DNA from: Candidatus Zipacnadum vermilionense
Lineage (GTDB): Bacteria; Armatimonadota; Zipacnadia; Zipacnadales; Zipacnadaceae
DNA length: 64,000 nt
Reading direction: 5' to 3'
Assembly: GCA_029821755.1 (NCBI GenBank)
Contig: JALGSV010000002.1
Span: forward strand, 116,797 to 180,796
The translations under genes and the position numbers were made by a program. Under the pieces are notes generated by a model that worked only from the letters and a program-made list of their open reading frames with translations, searched no databases and was not told the origin of the DNA. This document shows positions 1 through 8,129 of the stretch, piece by piece (position 1 is the first letter of the stretch; every line of letters starts with the position of its first letter).

Positions 1-1
1 T

Positions 2-340
2 GGCTACACCGACACCCGCCCTGCTTCCCCCGCCGCGGTAGCTGGCCAGCAGCCCAACGCCTGGGGCCTGTATGATGTGCTGGGGAACGTCTGGGAGTGG
101 TGTCTGGATGCCCAGCCGCTAGCGCGGGAGGACGGGGAGTGCATCGCCGCCGCGCTCACCAACACCTCCCCGGACAACGTCGTGGCCGATAAAGGCGAGG
201 GGCAGGTGATCGTGGGGGGAGGCTGGGACAACGACTTCCGGGCTTGCAACCTCGCCGCTCGCTACGGGGAGTGGCCCACCCGCCAGTCGAGAGACATCGG
301 CTTCCGGGTGAGGTGTCTGGTGGACACGGCGGGAGGGTAG
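2..340 (+). CDS. Formylglycine-generating-enzyme-like (FGE-sulfatase/SUMF1) protein, C-terminal part
   Basis: The reading frame is open from the left edge and stops at 340, so only the last 112 residues are present. They hold the C-terminal hallmark of the FGE-sulfatase fold: NAWGLYDVLGNVWEWC, then GGGWDNDF and a terminal GFRVRC. In true formylglycine-generating enzymes two cysteines near this end act on the sulfatase cysteine. Here the equivalent stretch (RACNLAAR) shows a single Cys and no close Cys pair, so a sulfatase-maturing activity is doubtful. Many bacterial members are secreted or kinase-associated proteins of unknown role. It lies beside a polysaccharide-degradation cluster, where sulfatase-related genes are common, but no sulfatase is visible in this window. 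Confidence 0.8.
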   Translation, partial: GYTDTRPASPAAVAGQQPNAWGLYDVLGNVWEWCLDAQPLAREDGECIAAALTNTSPDNVVADKGEGQVIVGGGWDNDFRACNLAARYGEWPTRQSRDIGFRVRCLVDTAGG

Positions 341-553
341 GGCGCGGGCGGAGGGGCCGCGTCGAGTCCCGCACGCCGTTTGTGCGGGAGGAGGCCGGCC
401 CCCGCCTATCGCAAGACACCGCCTTACCGCCCTGGGACCGGACCCCCGGCGAGGGTCTTCTCCGAAACCGCTAAGGCGCCGCGGGCGTCGGGGCGGGGGC
501 CGGCCTCCCGTCGCCCTCCGGGCGCCGCTCGACCCGGCCCCTCCGCAGACCGG
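341..553. repeat. GC-rich nested inverted repeat, family R3 (copy A)
   Basis: Non-coding. The outer arm CGGAGGGGCCGCGTCGAG near 350 is mirrored by CTCGACCCGGCCCCTCCG near 530, and the inner arm GGAGGCCGGCCCCCGCC is mirrored by GGCGGGGGCCGGCCTCC-like sequence near 500. A second, similarly built copy lies at about 3846-4116, so the heparinase-like gene at 554-3826 is bracketed by the two copies. The element could act as a bidirectional transcription terminator or be a non-autonomous repeat. No target-site duplication was identified. Confidence 0.7.
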
Positions 554-3500
554 TCACTGCTCCCTCGCCTTGACCGCCTCCGTCACCGTCTCGCCGCCAT
601 ACGACAGGCTGGTCCCCTCCACCAGCGTCACCGACCGCTCCCCGGGCATGTCCCGCACCACTCCCACCCGCCCGGTGAAGCTCACGCCCTCTCCCTCGTA
701 AGTGAACGGCTTCTCCCCCAGGAAGACGTAGTCCTTGCCGCTCTGGTGCTCCACTAACGTAACGCCGGGCGCCAGTTGCGTGACCTTCGGCGGCTCCCAG
801 CCGAAGGGCCGCGGATACATGATCGTCGCGAAGCTGCATCCCGGCGTCCCTGGCACATTCATGATCCAGTGCTCCTTCACGTTCCAGATGCCCATGTATC
901 CCGCGAAGGACTCCCCCTTGCGGAAGACCGGCTCCGGCTTCTCCGGCGTCAGGAAGATCAGGTCCAGCATCACCCGGTAGCCGGGCAGGTCGGTGCCGGG
1001 GTAGTTGATCCAGCGTGAGTCGCCCTGGAAGGCGGCGGTTGGCTGGACGGACTGCACGTCGAAGTCAAACCGTGGCGTCTCCGGGCCCTGTACGCGGTCC
1101 AGCATGGCGAAGTACTCCGGGCGCTCCGGGTCCTTGCTCTTGAGGAACAGCACCTCCCGGTCGTACTTGCTCTTTTCCGTCCCGCTGGGAATGGTCCCGA
1201 TCGCGTAGTCCGCCGCGTCGCTCGTCACGAAGCGATGCCACTTGCCCGGCGGCAGGCCGTCCTTCTCCGGGTTGCCGAAGCTGAGGAAGCAATGCTCAAA
1301 CTGCTGCGGGTTGACCGAACTCAGGTCAAACCCGTCCCCCGCCAGCAGCACACCCTTGCCGTACATGTGGAAGCTACCCTCGTCGCCGTGATGATGCCCC
1401 CGCTCGTCCCCGCACTTGAGCAGGAAGTAACTCTCCTGGGGCTCACCCACATGATTGCGGAAGACCCAGCCGGAGGTATCCCAGGCCCTCGACGGCAGCG
1501 GCGGCTGCTGGGCCGGGTAGTCCAGTTTGCCGAACAGCAGGTTCAGCGGCAACGGCCGCGACATCCCGCCCATCTGCTTGCCGTTCTCCTCCCAGGCCCA
1601 CTGGCAGTAGCCGGCCAGGGCCGGGTCCGACTCTGCCCACAACTGCGTCCCAAAGTGAATCTCCCCAAACCGCCGCACTCCCGCCCCGGGATGGTGCCCC
1701 ACCGGCGGGAACATCCGGCAGTTGTCCATCCCCGGATCGGGCGGGGTCATCTGCTCGATCATGTACCTCACGGTGCGCTTGAAGCGCGGATCATCGGCAT
1801 AGCTGGGCAGGCCCGCCCGGCTCAGAGCGATCGCGTTCTTGACCCACAGTTGCCACGAGAAGGGATGATAGTTGCCGATGTTCTCCAGCCCCACCCCGTC
1901 CGGGCTGATGGTCGTATCCAGCACAAACTGCCCGCCGCTCAGTGCCCGCTCGGCCCAGTACTTGGCCATGGGATGCTTCGGGAAGAAGGACGCTCCCACG
2001 CCCAGCGCCGAGAAGCCGATATCGTTGAAGTTGGCGAGGCAGACCTTCTCCCCCTGGTACTTCCAGTGGTCCCAGTCCCCGGCAATGTACAGCGCCGCCA
2101 GCACCCACTTGACCCAGTTGGCCCGCTCCGCCGGGGAGAGCTCGTCCAGATAGCCGTCGGCCAGCAGCATGGATTCGCGCGAGTAGTTGCCGGTGCTGTA
2201 GATATACACACTGGCCCCGTTGCCCACCTCCAGGTTATCCCGCACGAAACTCTCGATGCCGCAGAAATCCCAGTCGCGGCGGATGCCGTCCGGCTCCGGC
2301 GGGTAGTTGAGCCCGTGCTTGCCGGTCATCAGGAATTCCACCACCTGTCCCTCCTGGTGGAACTTGGCGAACTCCGGCACCTGCGCGAAGCGCTTCTGTA
2401 TTTCCTCCAGCTTCTGGTCCACCGGGTCCCACAGCACCCGCGGGTGCATGTCCTGCATCGGGTCGTAGTCGAGCACCCAGTCCTTGATCTTGTTCAGCGG
2501 GAAGTCAGTGAGCTTGCTGCGCAGCTCCCAGATGTAGCAGGCGGGCGGGGTGATGCGCATCCCCGCGAACGACCCCATGGCCGTCCCCCAGTAGCGTACC
2601 TTGGACTGGGTCTCGGTAGCCTTGATCTCCTCCGGCGTGCGCACCACCTTCTCCCGCGTAGTGAAGATCAGATAGTAGTGCCGCTCCACCTGCAGGGGTA
2701 AGACCATTCGCGCATGCCCCGCCGCGTCGTCCAGCATCGCCAGGGGAGCCACGGCCGAGGACCAGTGCTCCGCCTCGGTAGCGGTCACGCCTACGCAGTC
2801 GTGGATGTCGGGGTCGGAGGAGTAGATCGCGCCCCAGGCGTGGTGCCAATACGGGTGGATATGCCACGACAGGCAGTAGGCCCCCATCTCCTCACCGTGG
2901 GGCAGCGTCGTCGTGTTCATCGCCCTGCTAAAGGTGTTGGGCCAATAGAAGGTATCCGGGTCGAAGTTCTCGCGCAGGCTGAAGATGAACTGTCCAGTTG
3001 ACCCGGCGGGAACGGGCTGATTGCTGACAATCCGGGCCTCCCTCAGGAACTGCCCGTCCCGCCAGAGGGTCTCGATCTCGCCCTTGTAGGAGGAGCGTTC
3101 GCTGAAGCGGGCATAGTCGGTGTCAGGAAAGACCTTGACCGTCAGCTCATGCCAGTCGCCGTCCTCGAAGTCCGTGCGTTGCCGATACGTCTTCCACAGC
3201 GGGCCAGTCTCCACCACGGTCAGCGTCTGCTTCGCCACCGCACAGTCGGTGAGGAAGGCTCCCTTGCCCCGCCACACCCCGTCCGCCCCGCGAAACGCCA
3301 TCAGTGCTCCGGGAGCCTCCTCCGAGGCCAGCGCCGGCTTGTAGACGGCATTCCCCGCCAACCGCAGGCCGTACTGCTTGCCGACTACCTCCACCTGCCC
3401 GTTGGGGAGGGTAGTCTCGGCCAGCGCCGCCTGCGGAAACGCCGCCGGCTGGCACCTGGCGTCCCTATCCCACCATAGCGTATAGGTCCGAGTCTCCCCG

Positions 3501-3826
3501 GTATCCAGCGAATCCACCCAGAAGGACACCGAGGCGCTGGTCAAGAGCCGGCCCCGCTCCTGCGCCTCGGTCACCTGGAAGGAAATAGCCGCATCGGCCT
3601 TATCATCCCATACCCGCAGCGACACCGCTAGCGCCTGCCCGGCCGGGAAGCTCACGGGGTAGGTCACCAGGTCGTTACGGTACTTCTGGTCAAGTTGCTC
3701 CTTGAGCGTAAAGACCTTGGAGTAGCGCCGCGCCACCCCGTCGTCGAAAGCCGGCGCCGCGAGAGCCGCTCCGACGGCCGCCATCAGGATGAGCGCTGCA
3801 AGGAGGAAACGAGAGGCTAGGTTCAT
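554..3826 (-). CDS. Secreted heparinase II/III-like polysaccharide lyase
   Basis: About 1090 residues, starting with a signal peptide (MNLASRFLLAALILMAAVGA, cleaved near ALA-AP), so exported. The ATG at 3826 is chosen because AAGGA lies 8 bases upstream; an ATG at 3835 overlaps that ribosome site. The first ~400 residues are a beta-rich region, the middle is a helical (alpha/alpha toroid-like) region, and around residue 810 comes the heparinase II/III C-terminal signature HHHGDEGSFHMYGKGVLLAGDGF-like, with the conserved His/Asp/Gly-Ser-Phe. This family depolymerises uronic-acid-containing polysaccharides by beta-elimination. At over 1000 residues it is longer than typical 600-750 residue members, because of the extra N-terminal beta domain. 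It is flanked on both sides by R3 repeats. Substrate cannot be told from sequence. Confidence 0.75.
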   Translation of the reverse strand: MNLASRFLLAALILMAAVGAALAAPAFDDGVARRYSKVFTLKEQLDQKYRNDLVTYPVSFPAGQALAVSLRVWDDKADAAISFQVTEAQERGRLLTSASVSFWVDSLDTGETRTYTLWWDRDARCQPAAFPQAALAETTLPNGQVEVVGKQYGLRLAGNAVYKPALASEEAPGALMAFRGADGVWRGKGAFLTDCAVAKQTLTVVETGPLWKTYRQRTDFEDGDWHELTVKVFPDTDYARFSERSSYKGEIETLWRDGQFLREARIVSNQPVPAGSTGQFIFSLRENFDPDTFYWPNTFSRAMNTTTLPHGEEMGAYCLSWHIHPYWHHAWGAIYSSDPDIHDCVGVTATEAEHWSSAVAPLAMLDDAAGHARMVLPLQVERHYYLIFTTREKVVRTPEEIKATETQSKVRYWGTAMGSFAGMRITPPACYIWELRSKLTDFPLNKIKDWVLDYDPMQDMHPRVLWDPVDQKLEEIQKRFAQVPEFAKFHQEGQVVEFLMTGKHGLNYPPEPDGIRRDWDFCGIESFVRDNLEVGNGASVYIYSTGNYSRESMLLADGYLDELSPAERANWVKWVLAALYIAGDWDHWKYQGEKVCLANFNDIGFSALGVGASFFPKHPMAKYWAERALSGGQFVLDTTISPDGVGLENIGNYHPFSWQLWVKNAIALSRAGLPSYADDPRFKRTVRYMIEQMTPPDPGMDNCRMFPPVGHHPGAGVRRFGEIHFGTQLWAESDPALAGYCQWAWEENGKQMGGMSRPLPLNLLFGKLDYPAQQPPLPSRAWDTSGWVFRNHVGEPQESYFLLKCGDERGHHHGDEGSFHMYGKGVLLAGDGFDLSSVNPQQFEHCFLSFGNPEKDGLPPGKWHRFVTSDAADYAIGTIPSGTEKSKYDREVLFLKSKDPERPEYFAMLDRVQGPETPRFDFDVQSVQPTAAFQGDSRWINYPGTDLPGYRVMLDLIFLTPEKPEPVFRKGESFAGYMGIWNVKEHWIMNVPGTPGCSFATIMYPRPFGWEPPKVTQLAPGVTLVEHQSGKDYVFLGEKPFTYEGEGVSFTGRVGVVRDMPGERSVTLVEGTSLSYGGETVTEAVKAREQ

Positions 3827-3839
3827 AATCATCATCCTT

Positions 3840-4116
3840 CGTGGGGGCAGCCTTGGCGGGGTCTGCCCCGCGGAGGGGCCGCGTCGAGCGGCGCTTGCGG
3901 AGTAAGCGCAGGGAGGCCGGCCCCCGCCCAAACAGCCGGCATCGCCCTGACGCCGTAGGGACGGACCCTCGCCGGGGGTCTGCTCCAGGACGATACGGCG
4001 GTGACTCGCGATACGCGGGGGCCGGCCTCCTGGGCGCGCAACGGCGCCCGCCCACTCGACACGGCCCCTCCGGGGAGCCGCCTGCTGATTCTGGTCCCCC
4101 CGCGGACCATCCGTCC
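3840..4116. repeat. GC-rich nested inverted repeat, family R3 (copy B)
   Basis: Non-coding gap between two minus-strand genes. It shares GCGGAGGGGCCGCGTCGAG, GGGAGGCCGGCCCCCGCC, CGCGGGGGCCGGCCTCC and CTCGACACGGCCCCTCCG with copy A at 341-553, in the same order, while the loops differ. Conserved paired arms with variable loops indicate that structure rather than primary sequence is conserved. Confidence 0.7.
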
Positions 4117-5121
4117 CTACCTGCCCAGCCACTTCTCGAAGAAGCCGTAGACCTTCCGGCCAGACCATTCGTGATGCCCCTCGAAGGTGTCCTGCTCCAG
4201 TCGTTCGGGGACGCCCTGGTCCCGGTATATCTGCTTCAGAGCCCGGTAGGCCCGGCGGAAGCTGGCGATCGGCGCCACGGTGTCCTCCGTGGCCGTGGTC
4301 ACCAGCAGCGGCCGCGGACAGATCAGCGCCGCCACGTCCGGCTGCTCAAACCAGCGCAGCAGCCCCGGCACATAGTTGCAGTTGCAGTGCGTCACGTCCA
4401 CGATCTGGTCCCGCCAGTACGCGAAGTACCCCTGGTTGCAGGCCACCTCCACTCGCGTGTCCAGTGCCGCCACGAACTGTGTGGCATGCCCGCCTCCCGG
4501 CAGCCGCCGCTCCTCCGGCCGCGATTTGATCCAGTCTAACAGCCCCAGCACGTCCTGCACCCGCAGGCCGATATCGTTGCTGCCCAGCAGTGTCGCCCGG
4601 CTGTTGATGTCGAGGCAGCTATTGCCCGGCCCCCCGCGCTGATTGAAGCCCCGCTGGCAGGGCACATAGACCAGATAGCCACGCCGCGCGCACTCGGCCC
4701 CATAGTCGTAGTTGAAAAACTCGATCTCGTACGCCTCGTTCTCCCGGCCGAGGTTGACCCCGGCCACCGCATCGTTCGGATAGGTCCCGTGCCCGTGCAG
4801 TGCCACCATCACCCGCCCCGCCGCTTGCTCGGGCACTAGCCGGTACAGGAAGACATGGTCCCCCAGCGGCGACTCCAGCGCCCAGTGCTCGCGGGTGAAC
4901 CCCTCCACCACCTCCCTCTCTATCAGCCAACTGCGCGGCGAGGAGACCTCGGCGGGGAGAAAACCCATCAACTCCCGCAGCTTCCGCCGCGCTCGCGTTT
5001 GCCACCCCCGGAAGTTCTCCGCGCCGCTCGTCTCCGCATACCCCAGCGCCTTCGGCATCGCCCGGGTAGCTTTCTGCAGGTATGGCACGGTGCCCTGGAA
5101 GTGGAAGTGGGGGGTGGTCAT
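4117..5121 (-). CDS. Alpha/beta-hydrolase (acetyl-xylan-esterase/dienelactone-hydrolase type) lacking the nucleophile motif
   Basis: 334 residues with no signal peptide. The start at 5121 is set by AAGGAG eight bases upstream. The fold is recognisable from the oxyanion-hole strand MVALHGHG, the helix before the nucleophile (GLRVQDVLGLLDWIKSRPEE), the following AALDTRVEVACNQGYF and the acid-loop strand CPRPLLVTTATEDTVAPI, ending in a GHHEW histidine region. Relatives read roughly RIGxxGxSGGGxxT between these blocks; here the text is RRLPGGGHATQF, so the segment carrying the catalytic serine appears deleted in frame. The protein may be inactive, use another residue, or reflect a sequence error. 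Neighbours suggest a role on acylated or carboxylated sugars. Confidence 0.7.
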   Translation of the reverse strand: MTTPHFHFQGTVPYLQKATRAMPKALGYAETSGAENFRGWQTRARRKLRELMGFLPAEVSSPRSWLIEREVVEGFTREHWALESPLGDHVFLYRLVPEQAAGRVMVALHGHGTYPNDAVAGVNLGRENEAYEIEFFNYDYGAECARRGYLVYVPCQRGFNQRGGPGNSCLDINSRATLLGSNDIGLRVQDVLGLLDWIKSRPEERRLPGGGHATQFVAALDTRVEVACNQGYFAYWRDQIVDVTHCNCNYVPGLLRWFEQPDVAALICPRPLLVTTATEDTVAPIASFRRAYRALKQIYRDQGVPERLEQDTFEGHHEWSGRKVYGFFEKWLGR

Positions 5122-5152
5122 TTGGGGGGCTCCTTGGGGGAAGACTTCAGAC

Positions 5153-5229
5153 TCCGCGTGGGGCGGGCTTCCAGCCCGCCACGGGAGCCGCACGTTTGTG
5201 GGAGGGCGGGCTGGAGGCCCGCCCCACCT
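5153..5229. repeat. Three-way-junction repeat, family R1
   Basis: CCGCGTGG, then hairpin GGCGGGCTTCCAGCCCGCC, a linker containing CACGTTTGTGGGA, hairpin GGGCGGGCTGGAGGCCCGCCC and a closing CACCTGCGG. The same layout of an outer closing stem around two hairpins recurs at 37360, 41170, 42510 and 57615. Confidence 0.75.
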
Positions 5230-5233
5230 GCGG

Positions 5234-7594
5234 TCACTTGACCGCCAAGTCCAGGTCCTGGGGCTCTTCCGTCCGCAGCAGGGACTTGCCCCGCAGCATC
5301 ACCCGCGTCGCGTGCCAGGCTGACACGTGAGTGGACTTGCCTCTGACGGCAGTCAGCAACGCCGCCTCGGCCTCCAGTCGCCAGTTGCCGACCGCCACGG
5401 TACGTCCCCCACTACTCAACACGCAGGTGCGGGTGGTGTCCCCGTCCTGGACTTGCACGATGGTCGCCTCCGGCGTGTCCTTCACCAGTCTGATCCGCTC
5501 GGCCAGTTTCGCCGGGTCCGCCACCGGCATGTGGGGCAGCAGCACGGTCGTGAAAGCCTGTGGCTCCCCGGCCGCCCAGTCCCCGGTGCGCGGGTACCAT
5601 ACCCGGTTCGGCAGGTTCTGGAAGTAGCTGCCGTACCAGGAGTAGCCGGCGCCCTCCACTAGCTGCATCATCCCGTCCCCCCGCGGCGCAAACCAAATCA
5701 GCAGATCGCGCTGCGCCGTGTGGATGGGGGCCAGGAAGCTCTTGCTCTCGGGGGGGAAGTAGTAGTACCCGCTCAGCGGGTTGCGCGTCCACACGTTGAC
5801 CCAGTTGGGACCGATGGTCGGCCCGAAGTTGCCCACCACCCAGTTCTGCCCGATCTGGGCCTTGACCGCCAGCGTCGGCGTCATCACATCCCGCACCACG
5901 GAGAACTGGTTGTTGACGAACAGAATGGACCGGTCCAGTCGCACCGGCCAGTTCCGGTAGCCGCAGGAGCGGTTCGGCGCCCAGCCCCCTCCGCGCGCCT
6001 GCCAGTTCTGGGCTTTCGTCCAGGCCTCCTCCACGTTCACTCCCGGGTACTCCTGCAGGTGGATCCGTCCGTAGGCGCTGTCCGAGCTCGACCCGCTCAC
6101 CGGGACGGAGTAGTCCTCGCCGGTGCGCGTCGCCTTCCACGGCCTGTCGGTGACGGGGTCGCGCAGGCAGAAGCCGTTCTGCTGCTCCATGTCGTCATCC
6201 AGGCGGGTGACTCCGAAAACCTGGTAGAAGGCATAATCCCCGGAGTATTGCAGAATGGCGCCGCTGTCCGGGTGGCCGTGACCGGACATGCCGCTGGCCT
6301 GGACCAGCATGTACTGGTCGGTTTCCTTCGGCCCGGAGCGGAAGATAAGCTTACTGGGGGCCGCGCGGTTCTCCAGCTTGAAGAAGACCGGACGCGGGCC
6401 CAGGTTGTTGAAATCGTTCATCAGGTGGTAGCGGCGCTGAGAGACCGTCAGCCCGGCCTGCGGTGGGATCTCCTTGACCGAGTCGTCGGCCAGAAGATAG
6501 GACAGGGCCAGGTAGACGTAGTTCATCGAACCGATCCCCGCGCACATCTGCTGGATGCGGTCGCGGCCGTTGAAGAAGGCGCGATGGGCGAACCACTGCG
6601 CTTGGCCATCTTTGCAGCGCGCTACTGCGAACTCAGCCACGAACAGGCCCATGAAGTAGTTGCCGATCATCCCCGCGTCGCCGTAAGCCGGGTAGTTGCC
6701 GTCGTTGGCCATCAGCCGCGGGTAGAAAGTCCACAGGTTGCGCGCGTCCTGGTCCTCCCACGGCTTCACCCCGCGCACGATGGCCCACTGGTCCGCGACG
6801 CTCACGTCAATCGAGGTGTAGCTGGGGCAGTCCTCCTCCACGTCGCGGTAGGTCCACCAGTCGTTCCAGATGCCGTCCGCATAGGCCTTGAGTTCAGCGA
6901 CCTTCGGGGTGGGGGGATCGGGGTTGTACTTCAGGGCGATGTCGTACCAAAAGGCCGAATCCATGGCGCGGTTCTGCGGCCCAGCCTCCCAGTAGATGGG
7001 CCAGGCCTCGGCCCGCGCGTACAGCGCCCGGCCCACCATCGCCTTGATCTGGTCGCACTCCGGCGTGCCCTTGATCGACTCCAGGGGAATGGTCAGGTAG
7101 ACGTAGATGTGGGGCCAGTAGCGGCCGATCCCCGGGCGGCCATCGGCGGCCTTCGCCATCTCCGCTTCGCCCTCCTTGATCTCTTCCTCCACGAAGGCGC
7201 AGTACTCCTTGTAGCTATTGACCATCAGCTTCAGGTACTTGGGGTCCTTCGTCGCCTGGTAGAAGGCGGCGAATACGGGGATCGCCTCATAGGCATACCC
7301 CTTGGGTTCGGCCGGCTCCTTGCCGTAGACGTTCTCCATGGCCGCTAGGTCCGGCTTCAGCGTCTCCAGATAATCGGCCTTGGTGATCTTACTGGGATCG
7401 CCGGCGGGCAGCGTCCACGGCCCCGGCCCGGCCAGCCGGTCGGCGTTGGACGTAAGCAGCGCCGCCAGGCCGGTAATCGACCCCGGCGCGGCCCCGGCCG
7501 GGATATTCACCACCGTCTTAGGCGGCGGCGTCTCCCCGGCACAGACAGCCATTCCCATACCGAGCAGCACGAACCATAGACAAGGCTTCCACAT
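5234..7594 (-). CDS. Secreted heparinase II/III-like protein
   Basis: 786 residues. The start at 7594 has GGAGG just upstream, and a signal peptide (MWKPCLWFVLLGMGMAVCAG) gives export. The N-terminal 350 residues are helical with repeated aromatic motifs, as in the toroid domain of uronate lyases. Around residue 438 is GHGHPDSGAILQYSGDYAFY, the heparinase II/III C-terminal signature with the His-Pro-Asp-Ser-Gly block, followed by a beta-sandwich region containing QIGQNWVVGNFGPT. Reading order and strand suggest transcription before the alpha/beta-hydrolase and the first lyase gene, with about 112 bases of R1 repeat between. It is probably a lyase for acidic polysaccharide; substrate unknown. 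Confidence 0.7.
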   Translation of the reverse strand: MWKPCLWFVLLGMGMAVCAGETPPPKTVVNIPAGAAPGSITGLAALLTSNADRLAGPGPWTLPAGDPSKITKADYLETLKPDLAAMENVYGKEPAEPKGYAYEAIPVFAAFYQATKDPKYLKLMVNSYKEYCAFVEEEIKEGEAEMAKAADGRPGIGRYWPHIYVYLTIPLESIKGTPECDQIKAMVGRALYARAEAWPIYWEAGPQNRAMDSAFWYDIALKYNPDPPTPKVAELKAYADGIWNDWWTYRDVEEDCPSYTSIDVSVADQWAIVRGVKPWEDQDARNLWTFYPRLMANDGNYPAYGDAGMIGNYFMGLFVAEFAVARCKDGQAQWFAHRAFFNGRDRIQQMCAGIGSMNYVYLALSYLLADDSVKEIPPQAGLTVSQRRYHLMNDFNNLGPRPVFFKLENRAAPSKLIFRSGPKETDQYMLVQASGMSGHGHPDSGAILQYSGDYAFYQVFGVTRLDDDMEQQNGFCLRDPVTDRPWKATRTGEDYSVPVSGSSSDSAYGRIHLQEYPGVNVEEAWTKAQNWQARGGGWAPNRSCGYRNWPVRLDRSILFVNNQFSVVRDVMTPTLAVKAQIGQNWVVGNFGPTIGPNWVNVWTRNPLSGYYYFPPESKSFLAPIHTAQRDLLIWFAPRGDGMMQLVEGAGYSWYGSYFQNLPNRVWYPRTGDWAAGEPQAFTTVLLPHMPVADPAKLAERIRLVKDTPEATIVQVQDGDTTRTCVLSSGGRTVAVGNWRLEAEAALLTAVRGKSTHVSAWHATRVMLRGKSLLRTEEPQDLDLAVK

Positions 7595-7688
7595 AAGAAG
7601 ACCTCCTCAGCGATGGCGGAGATCCAGGCTCCGCGACCGAGGGCGAACGCCGTGCTCTCAGTCAGTATTTTGCGCGCTGAATCCGAGA

Positions 7689-7758
7689 CCCGCTCCCCAT
7701 CTCCGCAACCCCGTTTCCTTATCGCCCCCCTCTCCCGCAGGGAGGGAGGGCAGGGCGT
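7689..7758. repeat. Repeat family R2 (divergent copy)
   Basis: CCCCATCTCCGCAACCCCGT followed by TTCCTTATCGCCCCCCTC and a CCCGCAGGG-type hairpin. It matches the R2 pattern seen at 22339, 26477, 33802 and 36329. Confidence 0.5.
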
Positions 7759-7837
7759 AGGGCTCGCCGCCTCCAGCTTCGCTCCCCACCGATCCACGTA
7801 CGGGGCCAGAAGTTTCTCCGTGGACTCCCCCCGCCCG

Positions 7838-7954
7838 CTAACGCTCACGTAACAGCACCCCGCCGGTCGGCTGCGCCCAGATCTGGCCACCTCCCAGCAA
7901 GCACAGTGCCACCAGTCCCATCCCGCGGAAGCCAGGGCCACGGTATCGTCGCAT
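7838..7954 (-). CDS. Signal-peptide-like 38-residue ORF, possible gene remnant
   Basis: ATG at 7954 is preceded by GGAGGAG with a 6-base spacer, an excellent ribosome site. The product starts MRRYRGPGF, has a hydrophobic core GLVALCLLGGG ending IWAQPTG, then stops after VLLRER. This is a textbook signal peptide followed by almost no mature protein. Either it is a tiny secreted peptide or the surviving 5' end of a degraded secreted protein; the rest of the 535-base gap shows no continuing frame with homology I recognise. Confidence 0.35.
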   Translation of the reverse strand: MRRYRGPGFRGMGLVALCLLGGGQIWAQPTGGVLLRER

Positions 7955-8056
7955 TTCTGACTCCTCCCTCTATCCGGCCAGGGGTTCCCGTAAGCGAGTC
8001 CCGTCTATAGCAGGTCTTCCTCATGGTCCTGCCCCGGACCTGCCCCTCCCTCCACC

Positions 8057-8085
8057 TTGAGCTACACCCGCCGTCGCTGTATAGT
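8057..8085 (+). promoter_or_regulatory. Sigma70-type promoter for the pectate-lyase-like gene
   Basis: TTGAGC (8057-8062), 17-base spacer, TATAGT (8080-8085). Transcription would start near 8092, 38 bases before the ATG at 8130. Confidence 0.65.
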
Positions 8086-8129
8086 ATCCGCAGTCCGATT
8101 GCCAACTCCTCCCTCGAAGGGATCACCCT

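Noticed and set aside
1235..2701. Long plus-strand frame opposite the first heparinase-like gene
   Set aside because: It mirrors codons of the minus-strand gene in high-GC DNA, has no ribosome site and shows no recognisable domain. The same applies to long mirror frames at 5720-7348, 8499-10172, 10556-12199, 18242-19825, 26948-28549, 34178-35224, 41150-42712 and 52453-54495.
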